Source: CAVQXR01 sp963717955 (GTDB taxonomy: Bacteria > Actinomycetota > Thermoleophilia > Gaiellales > Gaiellaceae). Taken from it: a stretch of DNA of 64,000 nt. Within the stretch, counting starts at the first letter, position 1. The number at the start of each line of letters is the position of its first letter. The translations under genes and the position numbers were made by a program. The notes beneath the pieces were generated by a model, which saw only the letters and a list, made by a program, of their open reading frames with translations, was not told the DNA's origin and made no database searches. This document shows, one piece after another, positions 42,879-49,924 of the stretch. The stretch is from assembly GCA_963717955.1 (NCBI GenBank), contig CAVQXR010000001.1, forward strand, positions 2,232,001 to 2,296,000. The letters are read 5' to 3'.

Positions 42879-44106
42879 GGACGGTGACCGGCACGCGCTG
42901 GACGGCGTTGTTGGCGTAGCCGCCCTCGTTCCACGTCTGATCGAGCGGCTGCTCGCGGCCCGTCGCGTCACGCGCGCGGCAGCACAGGACGCGCTCTCCG
43001 ACCGTGTCCGCGAGCCAGTCGTAGCGCCAGCCCGACCAGGCTCGCTCCCCCTGACCCGGCTCGACCGTCGCAGCCCTCCAGGTCGCGCCGCCGTCCGGGC
43101 TCACCTCGACCGCCTCGACGGGCCCGTAGCCCGACCACGCACGGCCCTCGATGACGCACGGGCCCGGGTCGACGAACCGGGCCCGGGTGGGAAACTCGGC
43201 GATCCCCGGTGGCACCATGAGCGCCCTTGGCAGTATTCGCGTGAGCTGCTCGCCCGGGTCGTCCGGGTGCTGGCGAACGCAGTACGCCTGCACCTGATAG
43301 TGCCCCTGGAACCGCTCCGCGACTGGCGTGATCCTCGTCAGCCACTTCACGCTCGCCATCCCGTACCAGCCGGGTACGACCAGCCGCAGCGGGTAGCCGT
43401 GCTGGGGCGGGAGGGGCAGGCCGTTCACCTCGTACGCCAGGAGCGCATCCCCTCCCACGGCGTCGGAGACCGGCAGGCTCCGCCGGTAGTCCTGCTCGAT
43501 CCCGCCCTCGATGCCGTGGTCGCGGCCGGCGAACACCACCTCGACGGCCTCGGCCCGGACTCCGGCCTCGGCGAGCAGCGGCGCGAGCGGCGCTCCCTTC
43601 CAGGTCGCCGTCCCGACGGCCCCTGTGAGCCACGGCTGCGTGCGCGGGCGGGGCAGGAGCATGGCCCGTCCATTGCCGGCGCACTCCATCGTCACGGTCA
43701 GCTCCTCCGCGCGGCGGGCCCTGACCTCGTCGAGCGTGAGCGACAGGGGCTGCCCGACCAGCCCGTCGACCTCGAGCCGGAATGCGGCCGGATCGACCTG
43801 CGGGACATCGAAGTGGCTGAGCAGGTAGTGGAGACCGATCGGCGTGACCGGATAGCGGAGCGCCTCGAGCAGGAGCGCGTGGTTGCGCGACGCCAGATCG
43901 AGCTCCGCGTAGCTGAAGTCAGCCGGGATGCCGTCCAGGTCGAGGCGGGATGCGCCGGGCGTCGCTACTCGCCGCCGTCCGAAGCAACCGGCCCGCGGGC
44001 GAACGCCGCCGCCGGCGGGACTTCGAGCTCGGACGCGGACTGGCTCTCCTGGACGGCATCGGACTGGCCCGCCTGCCGGCGATCCCAGAGCCCGCGGAGA
44101 AACCAC
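42874..44106 (-). CDS. Sulfite-oxidase-like molybdopterin oxidoreductase
   Basis: Up to 410 aa; the enzyme proper starts near residue 50 (LDLDGIPADFSYAELDL). Mo-cofactor Cys in VTMECAGNGRAM, then QDYRRSLPV, the substrate-region PLRLVVPGWYGMASVKWL, and the dimerisation domain (GRAWSGYGPVEAVEVSPDGGATW). It likely oxidises sulfite or a similar compound. Oddity: the only ATG/GTG/TTG upstream of the domain in this frame is GTG 44106, which lies within the 57-aa ORF read in another frame. The true start is unclear, or the two are joined by a frameshift. The stop sits in the IS481 target CTAG. Confidence 0.82.
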   Translation of the reverse strand: MVSPRALGSPAGGPVRCRPGEPVRVRARSPAGGGVRPRAGCFGRRRVATPGASRLDLDGIPADFSYAELDLASRNHALLLEALRYPVTPIGLHYLLSHFDVPQVDPAAFRLEVDGLVGQPLSLTLDEVRARRAEELTVTMECAGNGRAMLLPRPRTQPWLTGAVGTATWKGAPLAPLLAEAGVRAEAVEVVFAGRDHGIEGGIEQDYRRSLPVSDAVGGDALLAYEVNGLPLPPQHGYPLRLVVPGWYGMASVKWLTRITPVAERFQGHYQVQAYCVRQHPDDPGEQLTRILPRALMVPPGIAEFPTRARFVDPGPCVIEGRAWSGYGPVEAVEVSPDGGATWRAATVEPGQGERAWSGWRYDWLADTVGERVLCCRARDATGREQPLDQTWNEGGYANNAVQRVPVTVR

Positions 44107-44138
44107 CCCGTGGCGAGTCCGATCAGTGCCGGGATCAT
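43965..44138 (-). CDS. Small one-helix membrane protein overlapping the oxidoreductase gene
   Basis: 57 aa: a single membrane helix (IPALIGLATGWFLRGLWD) and a polar Ser/Gln/Glu tail. ATG 44138 has TATCCT exactly 6 nt upstream. It overlaps the first 47 codons of the oxidoreductase frame. It could be a membrane anchor for that enzyme, or its original N terminus before a frameshift. Confidence 0.6.
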   Translation of the reverse strand: MIPALIGLATGWFLRGLWDRRQAGQSDAVQESQSASELEVPPAAAFARGPVASDGGE

Positions 44139-44144
44139 CGCAAC

Positions 44145-44150
44145 AGGATA
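44145..44150 (-). promoter_or_regulatory. -10 box of the leaderless 57-aa membrane protein gene
   Basis: TATCCT on the minus strand, 6 nt before ATG 44138. Confidence 0.5.
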
Positions 44151-44157
44151 CCGGCCG

Positions 44158-44391
44158 TCAGTCCGCGCGGCGTCGCACGATCGAGAGGCCCCATGCAGTG
44201 CCGGCGTCGAAGAGGGCGTCCGGATCGACGTCGCCGAGCCACCCGATGAAGTGCCGCTCGGGATCGTCGGCGGTCGACCCGTACACCGCGGGGCGCTCCT
44301 GCGCCTCCTCGACCGCGCGCCCGCGCTCCGCACGCTCGAGCTCGGCGAGACGCTCCTCGATCGCCGAGCCCTCGGCATAGCCCTTGCCCAT
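44158..44391 (-). CDS. Small acidic protein of unknown function
   Basis: 77 aa: a charged N-terminal helix (AIEERLAELERAERGRAVEEAQERP) and a compact end with Trp and acidic residues (FIGWLGDVDPDALFDAGTAWGL). No Cys, no signal. ATG 44391 with TAGCCT 6 nt upstream. Precedes the 57-aa membrane protein by 19 bp. Confidence 0.6.
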   Translation of the reverse strand: MGKGYAEGSAIEERLAELERAERGRAVEEAQERPAVYGSTADDPERHFIGWLGDVDPDALFDAGTAWGLSIVRRRAD

Positions 44392-44397
44392 GGTCTG

Positions 44398-44403
44398 AGG
44401 CTA
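44398..44403 (-). promoter_or_regulatory. -10 box of the leaderless 77-aa gene
   Basis: TAGCCT on the minus strand, 6 nt before ATG 44391. Confidence 0.5.
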
Positions 44404-44418
44404 GCGCAGCCGTGGTGG

Positions 44419-44424
44419 TAGCGT
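44419..44424 (+). promoter_or_regulatory. -10 box of the leaderless cysteine-hydrolase gene
   Basis: TAGCGT ends 7 nt before GTG 44432; divergent from the 77-aa gene promoter. Confidence 0.5.
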
Positions 44425-44431
44425 TGGTCCG

Positions 44432-45013
44432 GTGGATCGCCCGGCACTCCTCCTGATCGACGTCCAGCGTGAGTACTTCACGCGGGACGGCCCGCTCTGC
44501 ATCCCCGACGGGCCCGCGGTGCTCGGCCGGCTCGCGGGGCTGCTGGGCACGGCCCGCCAGGTCGGCGTACCCGTGATCCACGTGCAGCATCACGAGGCTG
44601 CCGACTCCGGCGTCTTCGCGACCGGGACAACCGCGGTCGAGACGATGGACGAGGTGCGGCCCGCCGAGGGCGAGCCGCTGATCGTGAAGCACCTGCCCGG
44701 CTCGTTCGACGGGACGTCGCTCGACGAGGCGCTCGCCGACGCAGGCGCCCGGACGGTCGTCGTCGGGGGCTTCATGACACACATGTGCTGCGACACGACG
44801 GCCCGCGAGGCCCACGCCCGTGGCTTCGACGTCGTCTTCCTCTCGGATGGCACGGCAACCCGCGCTCTCGAGGGCCCTGACGGGCGCACGATCCCGCACG
44901 ACGCCGTGCACGCGGCAACGCTCGCCGCGCAGGCGGACGGCTTCTCCCGGCTCGCGGACGTCGCCGGCGTCGGCCGTGCGTTCGCGGACGAAGCCACTGC
45001 GGAGACTGGCTAG
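44432..45013 (+). CDS. Isochorismatase-family cysteine hydrolase
   Basis: 193 aa. Catalytic triad: Asp in LLLIDVQREYF, Lys in LIVKHLPGSFDGT, Cys in GGFMTHMCCDTTAREA. Family members hydrolyse amides such as nicotinamide, ureidoacrylate or carbamoyl compounds; specificity open. GTG 44432 fits leaderless initiation. The stop TAG (45011-45013) lies in the CTAG end of the adjacent MITE. Confidence 0.88.
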   Translation: MDRPALLLIDVQREYFTRDGPLCIPDGPAVLGRLAGLLGTARQVGVPVIHVQHHEAADSGVFATGTTAVETMDEVRPAEGEPLIVKHLPGSFDGTSLDEALADAGARTVVVGGFMTHMCCDTTAREAHARGFDVVFLSDGTATRALEGPDGRTIPHDAVHAATLAAQADGFSRLADVAGVGRAFADEATAETG

Positions 45014-45177
45014 TGCTCCGTCTCGGAATTCCCTTGACGCTCCAGCGCGCGAAACGCGAGCCAGGCAAGGACGCAGGGAGCGCCCGTATTGGTGAATACG
45101 GGCGCGACCGAGGACGCCGCATGGCGACGCGTTGCAGCCGCCTGGAGTGCAAGGCGATTTCTGAGACGCAGCACTAG
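45010..45177. mobile_element. 168-bp palindromic MITE-like element with CTAG ends
   Basis: Begins CTAGTGCTCCGTCTC and ends GAGACGCAGCACTAG. The two 36-bp ends are inverted repeats with several mismatches. The centre has a perfect hairpin GCCCGTATT(GGTG)AATACGGGC at 45082-45103. No coding capacity. CTAG at each end looks like a target duplication, and both flanking convergent genes take their TAG stop from it. A half copy is at 23370-23427. I recall similar sequence from other environmental genomes but could not check. Confidence 0.85.
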
Positions 45178-45749
45178 CCCGTGGCTTCGCGGGCGTCCGC
45201 CGTGCGCGCGCGCCGCCGCAGCTCGTCCTCGACGGCCGCCGGGTCGAGCCCGCGGGCGGCCAGCACGACGTAGCTCGCGAACCACAGGTCGGCGAGCTCG
45301 GAGACGAGCCTCTCGTCGCTCTCCGACACGGCCGCGAGCGCCGCCTCGACGCCTTCCTCGCCCAGCTTCTGCCCGCACTTCCCGACGCCCGCCTCGAGCA
45401 GCTTCGTCACGAAGGAGCCGTCGGGTCGAGTCTGCGCACGCTCGGCGACCCTGCGCCAGAGCCACGGTGCGAAGCAGGAGAGCGAGCCCGTATGGCACGC
45501 CGGGCCCGACGGGCTCACGCGAAGGAGGATCGCGTCGCCGTCGCAGTCGTCCCGGATCTCCTCGACGAAGAGGACGTTGCCCGAGGTCTCCCCCTTGCGC
45601 CAGAGCTGCTGCCGCGAGCGGCTCCAGAAGTGCGCCTCGCCGGTCTCGCGCGTCAGCCGCAGGGCCTCGTCGTCCATCCACGCGAGCATCAGCACCCGCC
45701 CGTCCCGCGCGTCCTGGACGATCGCCGCCCGAAGGTCAGGCCGGGTCAC
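45174..45749 (-). CDS. hisIE: Bifunctional phosphoribosyl-AMP cyclohydrolase / phosphoribosyl-ATP pyrophosphatase
   Basis: 191 aa performing steps 2 and 3 of histidine synthesis. HisI part: AAIVQDARDGRVLMLAWMDDEAL, HFWSRSRQQLWRKGETSGN, DCDGDAILLRV, GPACHTG (metal Cys). HisE part from FVTKLLEAGVGKCGQKLGEEGVEAALAA. GTG 45749 is preferred (SD-like GGAAGGGGG upstream, 14-bp overlap with hisF), though ATG 45779 is possible. The stop TAG is in the MITE CTAG. Confidence 0.92.
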   Translation of the reverse strand: MTRPDLRAAIVQDARDGRVLMLAWMDDEALRLTRETGEAHFWSRSRQQLWRKGETSGNVLFVEEIRDDCDGDAILLRVSPSGPACHTGSLSCFAPWLWRRVAERAQTRPDGSFVTKLLEAGVGKCGQKLGEEGVEAALAAVSESDERLVSELADLWFASYVVLAARGLDPAAVEDELRRRARTADAREATG

Positions 45750-46479
45750 GGAGAACCACCCCCTTCCCTCGGAGCTCATCTCGGAGCGAGAGGAGCCGCG
45801 CCGGATTCTCGTGCAGGATCGACGCGAGGAGCGCCGCCTGGGCAACCTCGAGGGCCGCTGCGACGTGGTCGGCGTTGCCGGCACCCCCGGAGGCGATGAT
45901 CGGGATCGTGACCGCATCGGCGACCGCCCCGGTGACGGCGAGATCGTAGCCTTCCCGCGTCCCGTCGGCATCGATCGAGGTGAGCAGGATCTCGCCGGCG
46001 CCCTGGCTCCGGGCCTCGCGGGCCCACTCGACGACATCACGGCCCGTGGGTCGCGTGCCGGCGTGCGAGAAGACCCTGCCCGCGGCGGTGTCGATCGCGA
46101 CGACCACCGCCTGCGATCCGAGCTGCTCCGCGAGCTCGCCGATCAGCGCCGGCCGCGCGAGCGCCGCCGAGTTGACCGAGACCTTGTCGGCTCCGGCGTC
46201 GAGCAGCGAGGCGGCGTCGTCGATCGAACGGACTCCCCCGCCAACCGTGAAAGGGATCGCCAGCCGCTCGGCGACCCTGTGCACGAGCTCGACGAGCGAG
46301 CGCCGGTTCTCGACCGTCGCCTTGACGTCGAGAAAGACCAGCTCGTCGGCGCCCGCGTCCGAGTATGCGGCGCCCAGCTCGACCGGGTCGCCGACGTCGC
46401 GCAGGCCCTCGAACTTCACGCCCTTCACCACGCGGCCGGCCGCGACGTCCAGGCACGGGATCAACCGCGGGAGAGGCAT
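45736..46479 (-). CDS. hisF: Imidazole glycerol phosphate synthase cyclase subunit
   Basis: 247 aa TIM barrel. PCLDVAAGRVVKGVKF (Asp of strand 1), ELVFLDVKATVENR, VGGGVRSIDDAASLL, VVAIDTAAG (second catalytic Asp), ILLTSIDADGTREGYD, IIASGGAGN. Joins ammonia from HisH with PRFAR to give IGP and AICAR. ATG 46479 overlaps the hisH end by 19 bp. Confidence 0.94.
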   Translation of the reverse strand: MPLPRLIPCLDVAAGRVVKGVKFEGLRDVGDPVELGAAYSDAGADELVFLDVKATVENRRSLVELVHRVAERLAIPFTVGGGVRSIDDAASLLDAGADKVSVNSAALARPALIGELAEQLGSQAVVVAIDTAAGRVFSHAGTRPTGRDVVEWAREARSQGAGEILLTSIDADGTREGYDLAVTGAVADAVTIPIIASGGAGNADHVAAALEVAQAALLASILHENPARLLSLRDELRGKGVVLRDPA

Positions 46480-47015
46480 CGCTCCAGGTAGCGGGCGCCG
46501 GGCGCGCCGCTCTTCTCGGGGTGGAACTGAACGCCGACGAAGCTCCCGAGCCGCGCCTCGGCGACGATGCCCTCGGAGAACGCGACCGCGGCCGGCGTCT
46601 CGGCGGCATAGGAGTGCGCGAAGTAGTGCGCCTCGCCACCCGGCTCGACGACCGCCCAGCCGATGCGGGGCACGCGACCCTCGTGGAGCAGCACCGCCCG
46701 GCCCGGAAGGATCCCGAGCCCGTCGACCCCCCCGTCCTCCTCGGTCTCCTCGAGCGCGAGCTGCAGCCCGAGGCAGATCCCGAGCGTCGGCCCGCCGGCC
46801 GCAACGCGAGTGGCGAGGGCCTCGTCGAGGCCGCGCCGGCGCAGGCCGGCCATCGCAGAAGCCGCCGATCCGACGCCCGGCAAGACCGCGAGGTCGGCCG
46901 ACTCGATCTCCTCGGGCTCGGCCGTGACGGCGACCTCGGCGCCGAGCCGGCGGAAGGCGACCTCGACCGAGAGCGTGTTGCCTGCCCCGTACTCGGCGAT
47001 GCGCACCCTTGTCAC
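46461..47015 (-). CDS. hisH: Imidazole glycerol phosphate synthase glutaminase subunit
   Basis: 184 aa class I glutamine amidotransferase. IAEYGAGNTLSVEVAF, LPGVGSAASAM, nucleophile GICLGLQL (Cys), and GVQFHPEKSG (His-Glu). It supplies ammonia to HisF. GTG 47015 overlaps the stop of the 39-aa ORF (GTGA). Confidence 0.93.
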   Translation of the reverse strand: MTRVRIAEYGAGNTLSVEVAFRRLGAEVAVTAEPEEIESADLAVLPGVGSAASAMAGLRRRGLDEALATRVAAGGPTLGICLGLQLALEETEEDGGVDGLGILPGRAVLLHEGRVPRIGWAVVEPGGEAHYFAHSYAAETPAAVAFSEGIVAEARLGSFVGVQFHPEKSGAPGARYLERCLSRG

Positions 47016-47131
47016 AGCTCCGTCCAGCTTCCGGCACAGCCCGCGCAACACACGCGCGCATTTCGGCCGTAGGATGAAACCGGGAGGAGGCATGGGGTGG
47101 CCCCGGCCAAGGGGGAGGTAAGCCGCTTCAT
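47012..47131 (-). CDS. Micro-ORF (39 aa) coupled between hisB and hisH
   Basis: 39 codons starting with ATG 47131, which overlaps the hisC-hisB stop (ATGA), and ending in TGA, which overlaps the hisH GTG (GTGA). This chain-like coupling at both ends is the same pattern as real genes in this window. The product is Cys-containing (VCCAGCAG near the end) with a short hydrophobic middle. It has no known relative that I recognise. It may be a real small protein or a device to keep ribosomes moving into hisH. Confidence 0.45.
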   Translation of the reverse strand: MKRLTSPLAGATPCLLPVSSYGRNARVCCAGCAGSWTEL

Positions 47132-48688
47132 ACGATCCCCTTCGTCGACGGGACGCCGACGCTCTCCAGGCGGACGGCGGAGCGCAGTGCACGGCCCACG
47201 GCCTTGAATGCCGCCTCGGCGACGTGGTGGTCGTCGCGACCGTTCGCCTCGACGTGGAGCCCGAGCCGTGCCGCCTGGCTGAGGCTCTGGAGCATGTGCG
47301 CCGCGAGGTCGGGCTCGCGCTCGAGCCGGCATTCGCACCAGGGGCGGCCACCCAGGTCGACCGATGCCCGGGCGAGGGCGTCGTCCATCGGAACGACGGC
47401 GTCGCCGTAGCGATTGATGCCCCGGCGGTCGCCGAGGGCGCGATCGAGCGCCTGCCCGAGCGCGATCGCGGCGTCCTCCGCAGTGTGATGGGGGCCGGTC
47501 TCGAGATCGCCGACGGCCTCGAGCGTGAGGTCGAGGCCGCCGTGGAACGCAAGCTGCTCGAGGAAGTGATCGTAGATCCCTGCGCCTGTCGCTACGTGTA
47601 CGCGACCGGCACCGTCGAGCGCGAGGCGAACCGTGATCCTCGTCTCCGCCGTCGCGCGGACGTGGCGAACGCGGCGGCCGCCGGGCTGGGGAACCGGGCT
47701 GGGGCGGTCGAGGGCGCGAGCGATCGCCTCGAGCAGGACGTCGTCGTCGTCGCGGTTGCGAACCGAGATCCGGATCCCTGTGGGGAAGGCCCGTACCGCG
47801 AGACCCCGGCGGAGCAGGTCGTCGCCGAGCGCCTCGGCATCCGCCACGGGCACGAACAGGAAGTTCGCCCGGGACGGGAGCGGCGAGAGCCCGAGCGTGA
47901 GCAGCGCCCCGGCGAGGCGTTCACGCTCCTCTACCTCCCACATCACGTCCGGAGGCGAGGCGAGAGCTGCGACGGCAAGGGCGGCGGAGAGCGTGGAGAC
48001 GGCCGCCGGGGACTGCCTGGCGTTGAGCTCGCCCGCGGTCTCGGTGTCGGCCAGCGCGTAGCCCACCCGGGCGCCGGCGAGGCCGAACGCCTTGGAGAAG
48101 GTTCGGATGACGACGACCCCGTCGTCGATCAGGTCGATCGCGCTCTCGCCCGCGTACTCGAAGTAGGCCTCGTCGACGACGAGGGGACGGGCTGCGGGAA
48201 GCTCGCCGAACGCGCCGCTCGGGTTGTGGGGCCGGCAGGCGAACGTGACCCTCGGCGACTCGGCGCCGACCGTGGCGCCGGCCAGGTACGCGCCGACGCG
48301 GAACATCGGATACGTCGGCTCGTCCAGCACGTCGGACCGTGTCTCCGGGCCCGGCGAAGGCCCGCGCGCACAGCAGGATCAGGTCGTCCGCGCCCGCCCC
48401 GATCACGACGTTCTCCGGCTCGACGCCGGCGTAGCGCGCGATCTCCGGCACGAGGGGGCCGTAGCCGCCGTGGGGATAGGTGTTGATCTCGGCGAGCGTC
48501 CCCGCGAGCGTTCCCGGGCGCGCCGACGGAGGCGGATCGGCGGGCACGTTGCCGTCGAAGCGGAGCACCTCGACCGGGTCGATGCCGGCGAGCCGCGCGA
48601 TCTCCGCGGTGGACGCCGCCCACCCGTATGGACGGAACCCCTCGGGGAGGGGGCGCAGCGCCTCGCCAGCCCGCTGGCGTCCGGTCAC
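47128..48688 (-). CDS. hisC-hisB: Fused histidinol-phosphate aminotransferase - imidazoleglycerol-phosphate dehydratase (HisC-HisB), frameshifted in the HisC part
   Basis: Starts GTG 48688 (overlaps the hisG stop). HisC: WAASTAEIARLAGIDPVEVLRFDGN; a +1 frameshift at 48334-48335 (one extra G/C) separates GAGADDLILLCARAFAGPGDTV from LDEPTYPMFRVGAYLAG; then the PLP lysine in TFSKAFGLAGARVGY. After a Pro-rich linker the same frame continues without stop, and without any start codon, into HisB (TAETRITVRLALDG, DHFLEQLAFHGG, GPHHTAEDAAIALGQAL, DDHHVAEAAFKAVGRAL). Total about 519 aa once the extra base is removed. Steps 6 (IGPD) and 7 of the pathway are thus on one chain. Confidence 0.85.
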
Positions 48689-49524
48689 CCGAGCATCCTC
48701 TCGACCGGTACGAGCAGGATCGAGGACGCTCCGATCTCCTCGAGCGACGGGAGCAACGTCCAGACGTCATTCGCCGGCACGAGCACGTGCACCGCGACCA
48801 TTCCCGGCGCGGACAGCGGAAGCACACTGGGCGCCTTGCTCCCGGGCACGAGCTTCGAGATCAGGGGGACGGCGCTCTCCGGCGCGTTCATCATCAGATA
48901 CCGCATGCCGCGCGCATCGACCACGCTCTTGATCACGCGGACGAGCTGCAGGGCCTCGTCGTGAGGCTCCTCACCGCCGATCAGCACCGCCTGCGACGAG
49001 AACAGCACCCCGAGCGAGCGCAGCCCGTTCGTGCGCAGCGTGTTGCCGCTCGAGACGAGGTCGGTGATCGCGTCGGCCAGGCCGAGGCGCGGAGCGATCT
49101 CGACCGACCCGGTGACGTCGACGAGGGTCGCCCGGACGCCGTTCTCGTCGAGCAGCTCGCGGGTGAGTCGCGGGAAGACCGTCGCGATCCGCTGCCCGTC
49201 GAGGTCCCCGAGCGACACGGCCGCGGACTCCTGCGGTACCGCTGCCTGTAGCGTGCACCCTCCGAAGCCGAGCGGGAGCAGCTCCAGCACGCGCGCCCCC
49301 CGCTCGCGGACGAGATCCTGCCCGGTGACACCGCAGTCGACCACGCCGTCCTGGACGTACTCGGGGATGTCGGCAGCCCGGACGAGGAGCACGTCGATCG
49401 GCGCGTGCCGGCACGGGAAGGCGAGCGCGCGCTCACCCGGCTCCTCCGGGCCGAGACCCGCCTCCTCGAGCAGCGCGATCGCCGGTTCTCGCAACCGGCC
49501 CTTCGCGGGAATCGCGATCTTCAG
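48685..49524 (-). CDS. hisG: ATP phosphoribosyltransferase (long form)
   Basis: 279 aa; first enzyme of histidine synthesis. KIAIPAKGRLREPAIALLEEAG, YVQDGVVDCGVTGQDLV, ATVFPRLTRELLDENGV and the P-loop DLVSSGNTLRTNGL. The C-terminal 75 residues form the ACT-like regulatory domain (RYLMMNAPESAVPLISKLVPG), so no HisZ is needed and histidine feedback is expected. No ATG/GTG/TTG is available. A CTG at 49524 gives CTGA overlap with the regulator gene, matching the coupling style of this genome. Confidence 0.9.
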   Translation of the reverse strand: MKIAIPAKGRLREPAIALLEEAGLGPEEPGERALAFPCRHAPIDVLLVRAADIPEYVQDGVVDCGVTGQDLVRERGARVLELLPLGFGGCTLQAAVPQESAAVSLGDLDGQRIATVFPRLTRELLDENGVRATLVDVTGSVEIAPRLGLADAITDLVSSGNTLRTNGLRSLGVLFSSQAVLIGGEEPHDEALQLVRVIKSVVDARGMRYLMMNAPESAVPLISKLVPGSKAPSVLPLSAPGMVAVHVLVPANDVWTLLPSLEEIGASSILLVPVERMLG

Positions 49525-49835
49525 GCGGTCGTCTTCGATGATCGCCTCCGTTCCAGCGCGAGCTGGTAGCCGCCCTCGCCGTGGCGCAGCCAGTGCGCGA
49601 CCCGGGTCACCGTCGTCGTCGACGCGCCGGTTCTCCTGCTCACCTCGTGGTAGGGCAACCCCTCGCTCACGAGCTGCGCCGCCTGCCAGCGATGCGCCAT
49701 CGCCTCGAGCTCCGACAGCGTGCACAGATCGCGGAAGAAGCGCTCCGCCTCCTCCAGCGTCCTGAGGTCGAGCACCACCCGCAGCAACTCCTGGATCTCC
49801 TTGCTCGACCACCCGTGTGACCTCTCCTCAGCCAT
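49521..49835 (-). CDS. TrpR-family transcriptional regulator (YerC/HisR-like)
   Basis: 104 aa. LLRVVLDLRTLEEAERFFRDLCTLSELEAMAHRWQAAQLVSEGLPYHEVSRRTGASTTTVTRVAHWLRHG is the Trp-repressor-like helix-turn-helix (YerC/YecD). First gene of the his operon. From comparative-genomics work I recall that such TrpR-family proteins are predicted histidine-pathway repressors (HisR) in Firmicutes; a similar role is likely here. ATG 49835 follows GGAGA. The palindromic candidate operator is 78 bp upstream. Confidence 0.85.
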   Translation of the reverse strand: MAEERSHGWSSKEIQELLRVVLDLRTLEEAERFFRDLCTLSELEAMAHRWQAAQLVSEGLPYHEVSRRTGASTTTVTRVAHWLRHGEGGYQLALERRRSSKTTA

Positions 49836-49906
49836 GTCGTCTCCGATCGCTCTCCGACCGCTCTCGCGCTCCCCGAGACCTCGCCATCGTCGAGACCTCG
49901 TCATCG

Positions 49907-49924
49907 TGTTAGCATGTTAACATG
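49907..49924. promoter_or_regulatory. Candidate his operator overlapping the hisA promoter and start
   Basis: Contains the near-palindrome TTAGCATGTTAA (49909-49920) and the perfect palindrome CATGTTAACATG (49913-49924). It covers the hisA -10 and start codon and the upstream region of the divergent TrpR-family gene. The GTTAAC core is shared with the E. coli trp operator. Confidence 0.6.
49910..49915 (+). promoter_or_regulatory. -10 box of the leaderless hisA transcript
   Basis: TAGCAT ends 6 nt before ATG 49922. Confidence 0.5.

Noticed and set aside
41807..45177. Genomic island or prophage around the IS and MITE
   Set aside because: Neighbouring genes are ordinary metabolic genes with the same composition; no integrase, phage or tRNA-adjacent attachment site seen.
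47128..47720. A separate hisB gene with its own start
   Set aside because: No ATG/GTG/TTG in frame at the HisB beginning; the frame is continuous with HisC.
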